DNA of 64,000 bases, from the NCBI GenBank assembly GCA_027563935.2, contig CM050448.1:66039843-66103842 (forward strand). Reading direction: 5' to 3'. Positions within the stretch are counted from its first letter, which is position 1. Each line of letters begins with the position of its first letter. A model generated the notes under the pieces. That model ran no database searches. It saw only the letters and a list, made by a program, of their open reading frames with translations, and was not told where the DNA came from. This DNA is from Costus lasius. Lineage: Eukaryota > Streptophyta > Magnoliopsida > Zingiberales > Costaceae. This document shows, piece after piece, positions 24,755-37,472 of the stretch. A program made the position numbers and the translations under genes.

Positions 24755-27700
24755 CTAATGGTTGAGAAATCTCAAACCCATATTATTACAGTGCTTCTCA
24801 TGCTTCTGCTGTGCCAGAGGCTTTGTAAGCGGGTCAGCTAGATTGTCATCTGTATGAACCTTGCAGATCTTGATCTCTCCTCGATCAATGATCTCCCGGA
24901 TCAAGTGAAACCTTCTCTGTATGTGCTTGGACTTCTGGTGCGACCGTGGTTCCTTTGCTTGTGCTATTGCTCCAGTGTTATCACAGAAGATAACCAATGG
25001 ATCTGCACTCGAAGGAATAACACCAAGTTCCTGAACGAACTTACGAATCCACACTGCCTCCTTGGATGCTTCTGAGGCTGCAACATACTCGGCTTCTATT
25101 GTGGAATCAGCAACAATTGCTTGTTTGAAACTTTTCCACACCACTGCTCCTCCATTCAAGCTAAAAACATAGCCTGATTGCGATCGGAAATCATCCTGGT
25201 CAGATTGGAATGAAGCGTCAGTATATCCTTCAATACTGAGTTCTTCCTGACCTCCATAAATCAAGAATATATCTTTGGTCCTCCGAAGATATTTCAAAAT
25301 GTTCTTGACTGCAATCCAGTGTGCCTTCCCTGGATTACTTTGGAATCGACTGGTCACGCTTAACCCATAAGCGACGTCTGGGCGAGTACACAACATTGCA
25401 TACATAATGGACCCAATAGCCGAAGCATAAGGCGTATTGTCCATTTCATCTTTCTCAGACTATGTTTGAGGACACTGGCTCTTAGAAAGATTCAGACCAT
25501 GTCTGACTGGAAGATATCCTCTTTTAGAATTTTCTAAATGGAATCTTTCCAAGACTTTATCGATGTAAGTACTCTGGCACAGCCCGAGAAGCCTCTTAGA
25601 TCTATCTCTGTAGATCTTCACACCTAATACATAGGCAGCTTCTCCTAAATCTTTCATCTGGAAACATTTTCTTAACCATGCCTTGACGGCATGCAGTTCA
25701 GGAATATCGTTTCCAATGATTAAGATATCATCGACGTAGAGGACTAGGAAAATAATCACGCTCCCACTAAACCTCTTATATACACACGGATCATCTTCAT
25801 TTTTGATGAAACCAAATTCACAGATTGATTCATCAAAACGAATATTCCAGCTTCTCGATGCTTGCTTAAGTCCATAAATGGACTTCTTTAATTTGCATAT
25901 TTTATGACGATCTGATGGATTGGTGAAACCTTCAGGTTGTGTCATATACACATCCTGTTCTAGTTTTCCATTAAGGAAAGCGGTCTTCACATCCATTTGC
26001 CAGATCTCATAATCATAATATGCTGCTATCGCGAGAATAATCCGAATAGACTTGAACATGGCTACTGGAGAGAAAGTTTCATCATAATCTATCCCGTAGA
26101 TTTGTTTGAAACCTTTCGCAACTAGCCTGCCTTTATAGGTAACCACGTTACCATCCATGTCAATCTTCTTCTTGAAGATCCACTTACAGCCTATAGGGAT
26201 TACTCCCGGAGGTGGATCAACCAAATCCCAGACTTGGTTATCTGACATGGAGTCCATCTCGGCTCGCATAGCTTCAAGCCATCTTGCTGATTCCGGTCCA
26301 CTGACCGCATCCGCATAAGTGAGGGGTTCATCATCAATGATGTAGACTCCGTCATAGCGCTCAGGCTGTCGACGGATCCTTCCCAATCTTCGCGGTTCCC
26401 GTGATATCTGAGCCTCAGGTTGAACATCAACCTGTTCTATTGGCTCAGTCTCATCCAACTGAGTTTGACTACTTTGTCCTTCTTCTGGATTTTCATCTAG
26501 CTTTATTTCTCTCCCACTGGCCTCTTGCAAAAGAAATTCCTTCTCAAGAAAAATAGCCGTACGAGCAACAAATACTTTGTTCTCTTTGGGATCGTAGAAA
26601 TAATAACCCTTAGTTTCTTTAGGGTAACCGACAAAGATACATTTATCAGATCTGCTCTCCAGTTTCCCAGAGGCGAGCTTTTTGACATAAGCCTCGCAAC
26701 CCCAGATTTTGATAAATGTCAAGCTCGGCTGTTTCCCATACCATAACTCATATGGCGTCTTTGAAACGGCCTTGGATGGCACTTGGTTTAGTACCTTTGC
26801 CGCTGTTTCCAGTGCAAATCCCCAAAAGGAGTAAGGTAGAGTAGCCTGACTCATCATAGAACGAACCATATCCAGTAAGGTTCTATTTCTCCTCTCGGAC
26901 ACACCATTCCATTGTGGTGTTCCTGGCGGAGTGAGCTGTGAGATAATCCCACACTCCTTCAGATAGTCAGTAAACTCTTGACTCAAGTATTCTCCACCTC
27001 GATCTGAGCGAAGTGCCTTGATATTTCGGCCTAGCTGATTTTGTACTTCATTTTTGAACTCTTTGAACTTGTCAAAAGATTCACTTTTATGTCTCATCAG
27101 ATAGACATAACCATATCTACTGAAATCATCAGTAAAGGTAATGAAGTATGAATAGCCACCTCTGGCATGTTTACTAAATGGCCCACACACATCACTGTGA
27201 ATGAGGTCAAGTAAACCTGAAGCCCTTTGACCTTTGTTAAGAAAAGGAGCCTTCGTCATTTTGCCCATTAAACAAGACTTGCATGTATCAAGCTCCTCAT
27301 AGGAGAATGATCCCAGCAGTCCATGGTCATGCAACCGCTTAATGCGCTTCTTGTTAATGTGGCCTAAATGACTATGCCATAGCAAGGTGCTGTCATCAGC
27401 ATACTTGGCTTTCTTATTATCAATTTGTTGTACAGAACATTCCATGTCCAACATGAATAACCCATTGTTAATTGACCCAGTAGCATAAACAATATTATCT
27501 AATGAAATACAACACTTTAAAGTTTTGCATTCAAAGGAAAACCCTTTCCTGACAAGAGCAGGAATAGAGATAATATTCTTAGTTATGCTCGGTACAAAAT
27601 AACAATTGTCCAGTTCTAATACATAACCAGATGGTAAAGAGATGTAATATTGTCCTACAGCAACAGCAGCAACTCGTGCCCCGTTTCCAACTCGTAGGTC

Positions 27701-28648
27701 CACCTTATGCTGTCCCACCTGTCTTCTTCTCTTGAGTTCCTGTACATTTGAACAAATGTGAACTCCACATGCAGTGTCCAACACCCATGAAATAGAAGAA
27801 GAAGAAGATATCATGACTTCAGTCACAAAAATACCTGAGCTAGAAGTGAAAGGCTTGCTTCCCTTCTTATCTCCTTGGAGCGCTTTACAGTCCTTCTTCC
27901 AGTGACCCAGCTGGCCACAATGGAAACATCTGTATTCCTTCGACCGCTTGATCTTTTGTTTCAGAGCCTTGTTGTAGCTCTTGATAGGGGCTTTGCCCTT
28001 CTTCCCCTTCTTCTTATTCCTGGAAGGAATCATCAAGACAGAGGATGAAGGCTTACCCTTTTCAAAAGTCTGCTCTGTAGTATAGAGCATGTTCAGTAAC
28101 TCTGCCGGGGTACAGTCGATCCTGTTCATATTAAAATTAATGATGAACGGATCGAAAGAGGCCGGGAGAGACTGCAGGATAATGTCTACAACAAGCTCCT
28201 GATTGATGGTGTGTCCCAGTTTCTCTAGAGCCTCTTTGTACCCAATCATCTTGAGTACATGAGCTCCCACTGGACTCCCTTCAGTCAGTTTGCTCTGAAA
28301 GAAAAGTTTTGTCAAGTTATAGCGTTCAGTCCTTGCCTGTGCAGCATACAGCATCTTGAGATTTGCTATAATTTCAATAGCAGATAAATCCTCATGCTGA
28401 CGCTGAAGCTCTGGCGTCATAGACGCAAGCATAAGGCAAGCGACATCAATGCTATCATTGACATGCTTCTCATAAGCATCCCGAACCGCCCTTGCGGCGT
28501 TCGCAGCGGGTTGAGGCGGTATTGCCGTCTCAAGGACATACAGTTTCCTCTCAGCCTTAAGAACAATCTTAAGGTGTCCGTACCAGTCTGAGAAGTTTGG
28601 CCCAGCAAACTTCTCCCTTTCCAGTAAGGATCGCACATTGAACGCTGT
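24755..28648 (-). pseudogene. Copia B gag-pol polyprotein, start lost, one nonsense codon
   Basis: Same organisation and near-identical sequence to C. Gag has knuckle CFHCGQLGHWKKDC, then protease WVLDTACG, integrase (HSDVCGPF, SDRGGEY, SERRN), RT YVDDILIIGND and RNase H YTDASFQ. Two lesions are visible. The gag ATG has become ACA (28646-28648 on the plus strand reads TGT). A glutamine codon after CPQT has become TAG (25460-25462), between RT and RNase H. Everything else is open. Without RNase H and the proper start it should be inactive, though its RNA could still be mobilised in trans by C-like proteins (inference). Confidence 0.94.
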
Positions 28649-28949
28649 GGTGTTCGTTGCTGCAGTAATCTACAACATTGCAAGAACAACAAGGTCAGTA
28701 TCAATGTTAGAATCAATCCAGGACTTAAGAATGATTCTTTTCTCACTCTTTTATCTGACTGAAAAATCCATTAAAACAGTCCGAAAGAGTAACACTCTTT
28801 TAGTGAGATGGGATCCAGATTTCATACTTGGTCTCCGCGTCCCGCTCAGGCGAGATAAGATGCACAGAGAGTACAAGCACTAATCACCGGTAGGCTATCC
28901 ATGCCAATCGCCAACCCGTGCGATTCCCCTTCATCTAGGCAATCCAGAA

Positions 28950-28981
28950 GACTGTGCCAACTGAGTTGGTACAACACAGTC
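28950..28981 (-). promoter_or_regulatory. Leader hairpin 2 of copia B
   Basis: On the plus strand, GACTGTG...CACAGTC around CCAACT-G-AGTTGG. Equivalent to 499-530 in A. Confidence 0.55.
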
Positions 28982-29160
28982 TCTGATTCCACAGATGGCT
29001 GCCTCCATATAGCTAACATATGCTCAATATGTAGCCCACATGGTCAAGCTGACCTGACCTACTCCCTGGACCACCACGTGCTATGCTGAGCAACGAGAAG
29101 CGATAAATCCCTTCTCTGTAACACGCAGGTGTAATCACACACCGTTTGAAGATAGATGGG

Positions 29161-29186
29161 CGTGCCCACTGAGTGGGTACAACACG
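29161..29186 (-). promoter_or_regulatory. Leader hairpin 1 of copia B
   Basis: CGTG...CACG around CCCACT-G-AGTGGG. Equivalent to 294-319 in A. Confidence 0.55.
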
Positions 29187-29525
29187 GCCCCAACGATAAT
29201 CAGAACAGTGAGGTTTCGCGTCAGAAGGCTTACGTGCTTGATATTTAACGTTGGATTTTAACGGTCCTTTTATCTTCTTACTATCATGCATATCCTATGG
29301 CGATAGCAGAAAGATAAATCATGCAGGTGCTAAAATTACTTAAAACAGTAAATTGAAAGCACAATGATCTTATGTGGTAAACGCCCATTAAGCCTAAGTA
29401 AAACCCTAGTTTTACACAAGTCTTCACTTGAGCTCTTCATGGGTCTCTTGCATCTCATCTGGCCCAGTCCGGGCCCAAGCGCCCTCTGCAGCTCAGATGC
29501 GCCCACCAGACTGGTTGCGCCTGTG

Positions 29526-29542
29526 CTAGAGTCGAACTCTAG
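29526..29542 (-). promoter_or_regulatory. T-arm-like hairpin in copia B leader
   Basis: On the minus strand CTAGAG-TTCGA-CTCTAG, resembling a tRNA T-arm/B box. In C (58135-58151) the stem is CTAGGG/CCCTAG with the same TTCGA loop, a compensated change. Confidence 0.5.
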
Positions 29543-30422
29543 ACCTCCCACCTAGTCAAGCCACTTGCTGCAAGCGCCTCTGCCATGTGTGCTCTGTGCT
29601 CATGTCTGATTAAATTACATTTTAATCTATCTAGACATGATTTGACTCGCAGGTCAATTACACATTGTCATAAATTGAAATGTGATTCGCAGATCACAAT
29701 AATAATTTACAATTAATCCAGGCACGCAGGCCCCAGCACAGCACACAATTTAGGGCAGCCCACATAAGATGAAATAAACATCCAAGCATGTTATAACATA
29801 CAAACATGTGATCCAATCATCTTAACAGAAAATAAAATTTTGAAAACCCCATGGCATCAATTTTATTTCCTTATGAGCCCTACTACCTTACAACGGTCCA
29901 TTAATAGGGATCCACTCATCAGACCTAGTCAGACCCACTGCCCTTGCATGCACCAAGTCATAACTGACTTGCGTTGACCTCATGGTCAACAATGCATGCC
30001 TTAAGGGCCGAACGTCCCACATGATTTATGGCAAGCGGGTGTGACCCCGGGCCTTAATCATGATCGTTCACTGGTCGCCTCGATCAGACATCGCTACACG
30101 CCCTTCTGCAGTCGACCTATAGCTACCTGATGCTTGCGCATAGGTGCTATCTGGTCGACCCATCTAGGCTGTCAGATGGTCTGATCAGACTGTTGGGTCC
30201 AGACTAGACTGATGACTTCAACCCTAGTAACCCGTCTAAGTGTTTCAAGTAGGCGCCAGATAGATCTATGTGAGGGGCGCGCAAGATGTTAAATTTTGGT
30301 AAAAACAATTTTCAACATGCATCATGCGCAAGTTTCATATGAAAGAAACATGTAGATCTACTCAAAAAAATAAACATGGATCACACAAAACAAAGCGATC
30401 ATATAGTTCATACCAGAACCAA

Positions 30423-30434
30423 CCTCTGATACCA
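30423..30434 (-). other. Primer binding site, tRNA-iMet type, copia B
   Basis: The minus strand reads TGGTATCAGAGG, with a mismatch in the last base against the usual TGGTATCAGAGC. Two bases from the LTR end at 30437. Confidence 0.85.
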
Positions 30435-30436
30435 AT

Positions 30437-32088
30437 TGTAAGAGAGAAACCCTAAGCAGGCGCATATAAAAATTTTTCTAGGGTTTCATGAAGATCGCAT
30501 AAGGCATGAATATATGATCAACTTAAGAATTTGCCAAGATCAAATAAAAGATCATACCATAGCCATGATTGGATGGCGACTTGGAAGAAGAAGGCGACGC
30601 GGCTTTCCTCCAAAGTGGACGCACACAAAGGTGATGATGGCTTCCTCCTTGCGCATTAACCTTGTGCTAGCAAAGACGCCAAGATCCCCTAATCGAATGG
30701 AGGAGATGAGATGTTAATCTTGCTGGCCGAAAGCTCTCTCCTTCTCTTCCTCTTTCGTATCTCCAAGACACACACACGAGAGGAAAAACTTCAAGCGAGA
30801 GAGAGGGAGGCGTTAAGGCGTTATCCAACGTGGGAACGCTTCATGGGTTTCCAAAAATAGAAAGCCATCAAGCCATGCGCTCACGTTTCTAACCAAAACG
30901 CTTTCTCACAATGAACCATGCGTTCACTTATGTGAACCGGTTCTTTTGCATTTGGTTCAAAGACCAAACCGAACCAAGCCATGATCTAGATCTCATATGA
31001 ACCAAATGGCTCAAGATCTAACCATACATCTCTTGATGCTCTTGATCTCACCGATCAAGCATCAATTCTCTCGATCGAAGCTTACCGATCTCAAGCCCTA
31101 ATCAATCAAACATGATCAGACCAGATCTCACTTCCAATCAGAGTTTAAACTCCTATTAAACTGAATCAGAACAATTCAGTCCACACGATCTGACATAAGT
31201 AAGCCATATCATCAAATTGTGCAACCCTAAGGGTTTCCTTTAAATGTCGGTAACGATAACTTACGTTATCACGAACAGAGAGGGGTATCTAGCAACACAT
31301 CACTGTCTCCCGATATAAAGGAAAGAGTCTTCCAAGACTACACCCAAACTATAGCACAAGTGTGAACCCAAGTCACATGACATATGTGTTTCCTTTGCCA
31401 CTGGATGTTCTTATTAGACAAGCGTGTCAAGCCTGTAATTCCAATATGATGAGAGTGGTTAGATCAGATGAACATAGTCATCTGGGTATGGCCATACACT
31501 TTCTCAACCATCTCATCCAGGGGGCCCCTTTAGAACATCACACTCCAAACAAGGAGAAGGCAATCCTATATCTATCACTAGTGCCCTAACATGACTCATG
31601 TTCATTATCCAAGATAATCTATAACCATTATATTTCAAATGATATTGAACTACCTCAAGACAATGCCAATCATCATTTAGAAACACAAGTGATCTCAAGT
31701 CAGAGGAAATATGCCACTTGCTTGCATATAAGGATTATTCACATTGTGACAAGCAATTGAATATCCTAAGTAGGGTCTGTCTAGTACATCCAATGTACCT
31801 ATGAGTCTACATCTTATTCCATGCTCGAAGCATCCTATAAGATTAGAACACATATTAGTCTCAATCATATCAAGGCTGTCTCATGTTCACCAAGATATCT
31901 CGACTAAGGACATTTCTGCATGTCAGCTAAGCTGAACACAATTGAGACATTATTCAGTAGTATACATATAGCAGCAGATAATGTAACAACCTGAATAACA
32001 ACCATTGCCTTTATAAACATAGAGTTTATACATGATACTGATAACAACCCAAGGCCTCAAACATTAGCCTTAAGGGCATACCCCAACA
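30437..32088 (-). repeat. 5' LTR of copia B (1652 bp)
   Basis: Near-identical partner of 23084-24734. Contains the promoter region and the tetraloop dyad (31255-31270). Followed by the TTTTT duplication. Confidence 0.94.
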
Positions 32089-33254
32089 TTTTTCCTAAGG
32101 TACAAATTGCCTTCTATCGAAGCGTAATCCGGTATCTAACTACGCTAACTCCCTACTCTCGTGACAGTTAACATAATTAGACCCACTAAGTTCTATGAAA
32201 AATCATATGAATCCTTCAAACGAATCTGAACTACTCCCGTGATCGGATTCGTAGGTTTGAAAAGAATAGATTTGACATTGCGATTCACCTCTCGGTCCTT
32301 CTCGCAACGTCTAAGACGTCAAATTACTTGATTAGGGTAATTTACGGAATAAGCATGATTCTAATCAAATCAACTCAATAATATTCCTAACAAAGATTCA
32401 TACAAAAGATGTAATTCATAAATCAATCAACAGGCTACTTCCCAAATCCCGAAATAAGGTTTACACGTTCATGTTCATAACAAATAGCTTGTTCATCAAT
32501 GAAAATTACATGAAAACCTCAGAAGAATACAAGAAATCGCTAGACAAGTAATTAGAAAAGCTTCCCTTGATCTGGAGATGAAGATGAAGCATCTAATTCT
32601 TCCTTTGCGCGATTTTCCTGATCAAATTCTGCCCAGAAGTTGATTCTCACCGTCATCGCCGCCTCCCTTCGTTTTCGTGCGTAGAAGCCCCCGAAAACCC
32701 TCCAAAACCCTTCCTTTTATAGTTTGATCAGTATAGAACCCGTATAGGAAGGTTTCTATAAGGTTTGGTTCAATTTGGAGTCGAATTGAGTGAGAGAACC
32801 CGACAGGCGGACATTTTCACGGCCCATAATAAGTTTACGGCCAAGGCCGTAAATCCTTCTATGTGTATAGCCCTTTGTACACATAAAGTTTCACGGACCA
32901 TGATGGATTCACGGCCTCACCCGTGAAAGTTTCTGTGCACTATTTAACTTAGCCATTTTACGCCCGTTCGAATGCCAAAATTACGGCCAAGGCCATGAAA
33001 GTTGTGTTCTTCATTGTTTTCATTCCAAATTTGACGTGTAAGCTCGTAATCTCCTCGTGAATCATGATATGCTTCAAAACTTGTGAAATCCTTCATTTTT
33101 ATGCCATTTTACCTACATTTTCAATAAAACCAAGAAAAGTGAAGATTCTATGCAAGGTGAAGTAAAAACATTAAAAATTACATAAAATCATTCAATTAAG
33201 CCTAAAATATCATGTAAAATATAGGCAAAAACATGATGAAAATGCAACGCATCA
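32089..33254 (-). repeat. 5' LTR of element E, distal piece
   Basis: Resumes E homology right after the TTTTT target duplicate (TTTTTCCTAAGG, as near 18370) and ends ACGCATCA. Copia D pol resumes at 33255. Confidence 0.9.
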
Positions 33255-35779
33255 CCATCCATGTCAGTCTTCCTTTTGAAGACCCATTTGCACTCTATGA
33301 GTTTTACCCCATCAGGCCGCTCAACCAAATCCCAGATTTGGTTAGCTGACATTGAATCCATCTCGGATCGCATGGCCTCAAGCCATCTCTCAGAGTCCGA
33401 TCCACTGACCGCCTCATCATAAGTCTTGGGCTCATCCTCAATGATGAAGATCCCGTCGTGTTGGGTCGGCAACAACCCATACCTCTCAGGTGCACTATGA
33501 ATCCTCCCAAACCTATGTGGGACCTATGTCTGAGCATCAGGCTGCCTCGCAACCGGTGCAGGTGGCTTAGGTTCCATCTCTATGTCTTGTGGTTGCACTT
33601 GGACCTCGTCCAAGTCAAACTTCCTCCCACTGACTTCTCTCATGATAAATTCTTTCTCTAGAAAGACAGAACCCCGAGTAACAAAAACTTTGTTCTCGGT
33701 GGGAACATAGAAGTAGTATCCTTTAATTTCTGTAGGATACCCCACAAATACACATTTATTAGATCTAGGTTCTAGCTTGCTAGAATCCTAACGTTTGACA
33801 TAAGCCTCACATCCCCAGATCCTGATAAACGAGAGGTTAGGGCGTCTCCCACTCCATACCTCGTATGGTATCTTGGAGACACTCTTAGATGGAACGTTAT
33901 TCAGTATAAGAGAAGCTGTCTCAAGTGCAAATCCCTAGAATGAGGGTGGTAGAGTTGCATGACTCATCATAGATCAAACTATGTCCAACAAGGTTCGATT
34001 TCTCCTTTCAGACACACCATTCCATTGGGGTGTTCCAGGAGGAGTGAGTTGGGACAGAATCCCACACTCTCTCAGATAGTCAAAGAACTCACCGCTCAGG
34101 TACTCTCTACCATGATCTGATCGAAAAGTTTTAATGGATCTTCCAAGCTGGTACTCTACTTCATTTTTGAACTCCTTGAATTTCTCAAAGGATTCAGACT
34201 TATGTCTCATCAGATAGACATAACCATATCTACTGAAGTCATCAGTAAATGTGATGAAGTAGTTGTACCCTCCTCTAGCTTGTTTACTGAATGGCCCACA
34301 CACATCACTATGTATAAGATCTAATAAACCTCCTGCCCTCTCACCGATCTTGGTGAAGGGCGCCTTTGTCATCTTCCCTGATAAACAAGGCTCACAAGTA
34401 TCAAATTCCTCCAAGGAACTTGAATCTAATAACCCATTTGCATGGAGTTGTTGGATGCGATTCTTGTTTATATGGGCTAATCGACAATGCCATAAGAAAG
34501 CACTAACTGAACCACTCAGTTTAATCCTTTTGTTATTTATGTTACAAATAGAACTATCCATGTCCAAGACATATAATCCATTGCACAAAGTACCCTTTCC
34601 ATAAAATATATTTGCAAATGAGAAAGAACATGAGTTCTCCTTTATTTCAAACTTAAATCCTTTCGTTGCCAAGCACGGAATGGATACAATATTTTTAATA
34701 AGTGAAGGTACATAATAGCAATGATCTAGTTCTAATAGAAGTCCAGACGGCAGGAAAAGAGTCAAAACTCCTACAGCAACAACAGCAACTTGTGCCCCAT
34801 TTCCAACCCATAGGTCAATCTCTCCAGGCCGCAGTGATCTACTTTTCTTGAGCCCCTGCATATTTGTACAAATATGAGCTCCACATGCAGTATCCAATAC
34901 CCATGACATAGAAGTAGAAAGGTTGACTTCAGTAACATAAATTCCTAAACTAGAAGCTAAGGCCAAGCCTTTCTTCTCCTCATTCTGAAGTTGCATGCAG
35001 TCCCTCCTCTAGTGACCCTACTCACGACAATGGAAGCACCTCTGTTCCTTTGACTTCTTTGCCTTTTTCTTCTGTGCCTCGGTAGGACCATTGGCACTAC
35101 CCTTAGCACATGCCTTACCCTTCTTCTTCATTATCTTGGTCGTAGGGACCAAAAGAACAGAATTGGGTTTGGTCTTACCCATCTCACGCTCGGCTGTTTG
35201 GAGCATATTCAGTAGTTCCACCCTTGTCCAATTAATCCAGTTCATGTTAAAATTTATGATAAACGGACTAAAGCTAGGGGGCAGGGACTGCAGAATAAAA
35301 TCCACAACCAGCTCGTTATCTATGGTGTGTCCCAGTCTCTTGAGATGATCCACATTCCCAATCAGCTTGAGAACGTAGGGTCTCACTGGTGCACCCTGAG
35401 ATAACTTGCACCGAAATACTGCTTTGGCAGTGTCATATCTCTCAGTTCTAGCCTGAGCCTCGAACATCTGTTTGAGATGAGTGATTATCTGAAAAGCGTT
35501 ATGCTCCTCATATTGCACCTGAAGTTCAGGTGCCATAGTGGCTAGCATGAGACATGCAACCTCCAAATAGTCATCCTGGTGCTTTCTAAAAGCATTCCTA
35601 TCTGCCGTTTGGGCATTAGGCGCAGGAGCCGCAGGAAGAGGCTATTCCAGGACATACAGCTTCTTCTCGAGCTTGAGGGCTATCCTCAAGTTCCGATGCC
35701 AGTCCATAAAGTTCAATCCAACCAACTTATCCTTATCTAGAAGGGATCGCAGTGTTAATCCGCTAGTATTTATAGCCAT
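33255..35779 (-). pseudogene. Copia D gag-protease-integrase part, many stops
   Basis: Minus strand from the ATG at 35779 (MAINTSGLTLRSLLDKDK). A stop after LYVLE (about 35642) ends Gag early, and two more stops break the CCHC knuckle after CFHCRE (about 35015). The protease region has WVLDTACGAHIC. Integrase has HSDVCGPF, SDHGREYLSGE and GVSERRNRT, with a stop after LLDIV. The start of RT (SANQIWDLV, KWVFKRKTDMDG) runs into the E LTR. It is clearly a different subfamily from A/B/C. Old and dead. Confidence 0.92.
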
Positions 35780-37459
35780 TGTTCTATAACCAGCAAGAAA
35801 CAACAAATTAGTACTACTGCAAATCATTTAAACTGGACTTGTTTTAAATGATTATGGCTCCCACTATTTTAATCGAATTGACAACCCACAAAGTCAATCG
35901 GGAAATCTAAGATTTCCTAGTGAGATGAGATCCTTATTCTACATAGGGCTTCGCATCCCACGAGGGTGGGAAGAGATGCACAAAGTGACCCATGCTTCTT
36001 AAGGTGGGCACGCCGGCCGATTACTCTAAGCAACTCCCCTTATTGAGACAGTCTAGGCATTCCATGTCTAGCGAGGGCTGGATACAGCATGAAACCCTAA
36101 CCTCTCAATGATGCCTCTAGTGTTCCATCATGTGCCCAGCACATATGAAAAACTAGTCAAGTCCATTCCGAACCGTTATGCCTAGGGCCAACGAGTTTCC
36201 TTGCAAAGGCACGTCCAAGGTAAAACTAGATTGGGGAAACCATTGCCACCACACACCTTCTAAAGATAAGTGGGTGTGTCCCACGAGGGTGGGGAAATAG
36301 TTCACAACAACACTGATCGATAGCTTGGTGAGGGCTACGCGTTATAAGGCTACTAGACTTGATTTTTTGATTGAGGGTTTTTGGGGTCTCATCATTTCAG
36401 TTTTATCTTATGTCTAACATTACAGGCATGCAATCCTATAGTGATAACTTAACAAAAAAACATCATAGGCATGCTTTAGCTTTTGTAAAGAAAGCAATAA
36501 AAGGATGATGTGATCATAGCCCATTCAAGACATTGAACCAACCCCCATGCCAAAAAGTGGTTCAACTCTTGACCTAGGACTCAAGCCCCTAAAACTAGAC
36601 CTAGCCTAGCCGACCTCTAGCTTGGTCTTCAGGTCGGCTCCAAGGTCCTCCTTTCCATCGTTTAGCTCTCAAACCCTAGAGGCACTTTTAGGGAAACCCT
36701 AGAAGCACTCATAGGTTCCGCCAATGCCGTGGAACCTCCTCTAAGGAAGATGCGCCACCTTGCAAGCCACAAGAGGGATAGCTCACAAGCACAAGGCTCG
36801 GCCAAACCCTTACTTGCGCCCCCATGCAAGGATGTGCCACCTTTGATGAAGCTTGTTGCACCACCATGCAAGGTGCGCAAGCTTCATGCATGCGCCATGC
36901 TCCAAGTATATGTGCCACCCTAATCTTCTTTTTAGTTAAAAGCAAAAAAGAAAAGCGGCACGCATGCCTCACAAGGATACAACACAGGCATGCTAAGGGG
37001 CTTGACATATGACCACAACATCATGCACAAACAAGGTATTTACACATGCAATTCTACATGCTCATGAAAAACTCAAAATCTAAAATTTTAGTTTCTCATA
37101 AAACAAGTCTCCTTTCCTCATCTTCTTATCACAAATCTTTTGGTTATTTGCGATTAACTTTTCATGATGATTTCATAGATCCTATCGGCTGGCAATTTTG
37201 TTAGATCAAGAGACCCGACCAGTCCGTAGACATAATGCCCGTCCTACTTGACAAAACTACGTGCGCCTTTGATCTTAAATCAATCAAGAAAAATAACCCA
37301 AAATTCGAAAAGAGATTGACAAGATGATAGGAATAAGAAACTATAATTTTTCCTATTTAGAAAAATCATGTGCCATGTGATCATACAATTTGCGAAAATT
37401 AAAACATGTCATGTGAGCGTGGAAAAGCATGAAAGTATATCGTTCGAGGCTCGCAAGTC
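35780..37459 (-). other. Untranslated leader of copia D
   Basis: 1.7 kb between primer site and gag, no credible coding. An acceptor-like pyrimidine-rich TTGCTGGTTATAG lies just upstream of the gag ATG on the minus strand, as in A, B and C. Confidence 0.7.
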
Positions 37460-37471
37460 GCTCTGATACCA
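37460..37471 (-). other. Primer binding site, tRNA-iMet type, copia D
   Basis: The minus strand reads TGGTATCAGAGC, one base from the LTR edge at 37473. Confidence 0.9.
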
Positions 37472-37472
37472 C

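Larger units (their letters stand above)
28649..30422 (-). other. Untranslated leader of copia B
   Basis: About 1.77 kb between primer site and gag, collinear with the C leader. Contains hairpins at 29161-29186 and 28950-28981 and a T-arm-like dyad at 29526-29542. No conserved coding frame. Confidence 0.8.
23084..32088 (-). mobile_element. Ty1/copia element B, complete, minus strand
   Basis: LTR (32088-30437), primer site, leader, gag-pol, purine tract, LTR (24734-23084). It is flanked by TTTTT on both sides (23079-23083 and 32089-32093). The uninterrupted cognate in the other E LTR (GGATTTTTCCTAAGG near 18370) has a single TTTTT, proving a 5-bp target duplication. The two LTRs are almost identical, so insertion was recent. 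The polyprotein has lost its ATG and has one internal stop. Confidence 0.95.
18084..33254 (-). mobile_element. Non-autonomous Tat/Athila-like LTR element E (contains copia B)
   Basis: Two LTRs starting TGATACATCC and ending ACGCATCA (plus-strand view) flank a 3.2-kb internal region (19587-22791). An 18-bp primer site complementary to the 3' end of tRNA-Asp (22768-22785) shows that the element reads right to left. The internal region has only a Gag-type zinc knuckle and an acidic segment, with no protease, RT or integrase. The insertion split copia D pol between VTY.G and DMDG-type sequence. Flanks are CCATA on the left and CCATC on the right, a 5-bp duplication with one difference. The 5' LTR was later split by copia B. 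Confidence 0.85.
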
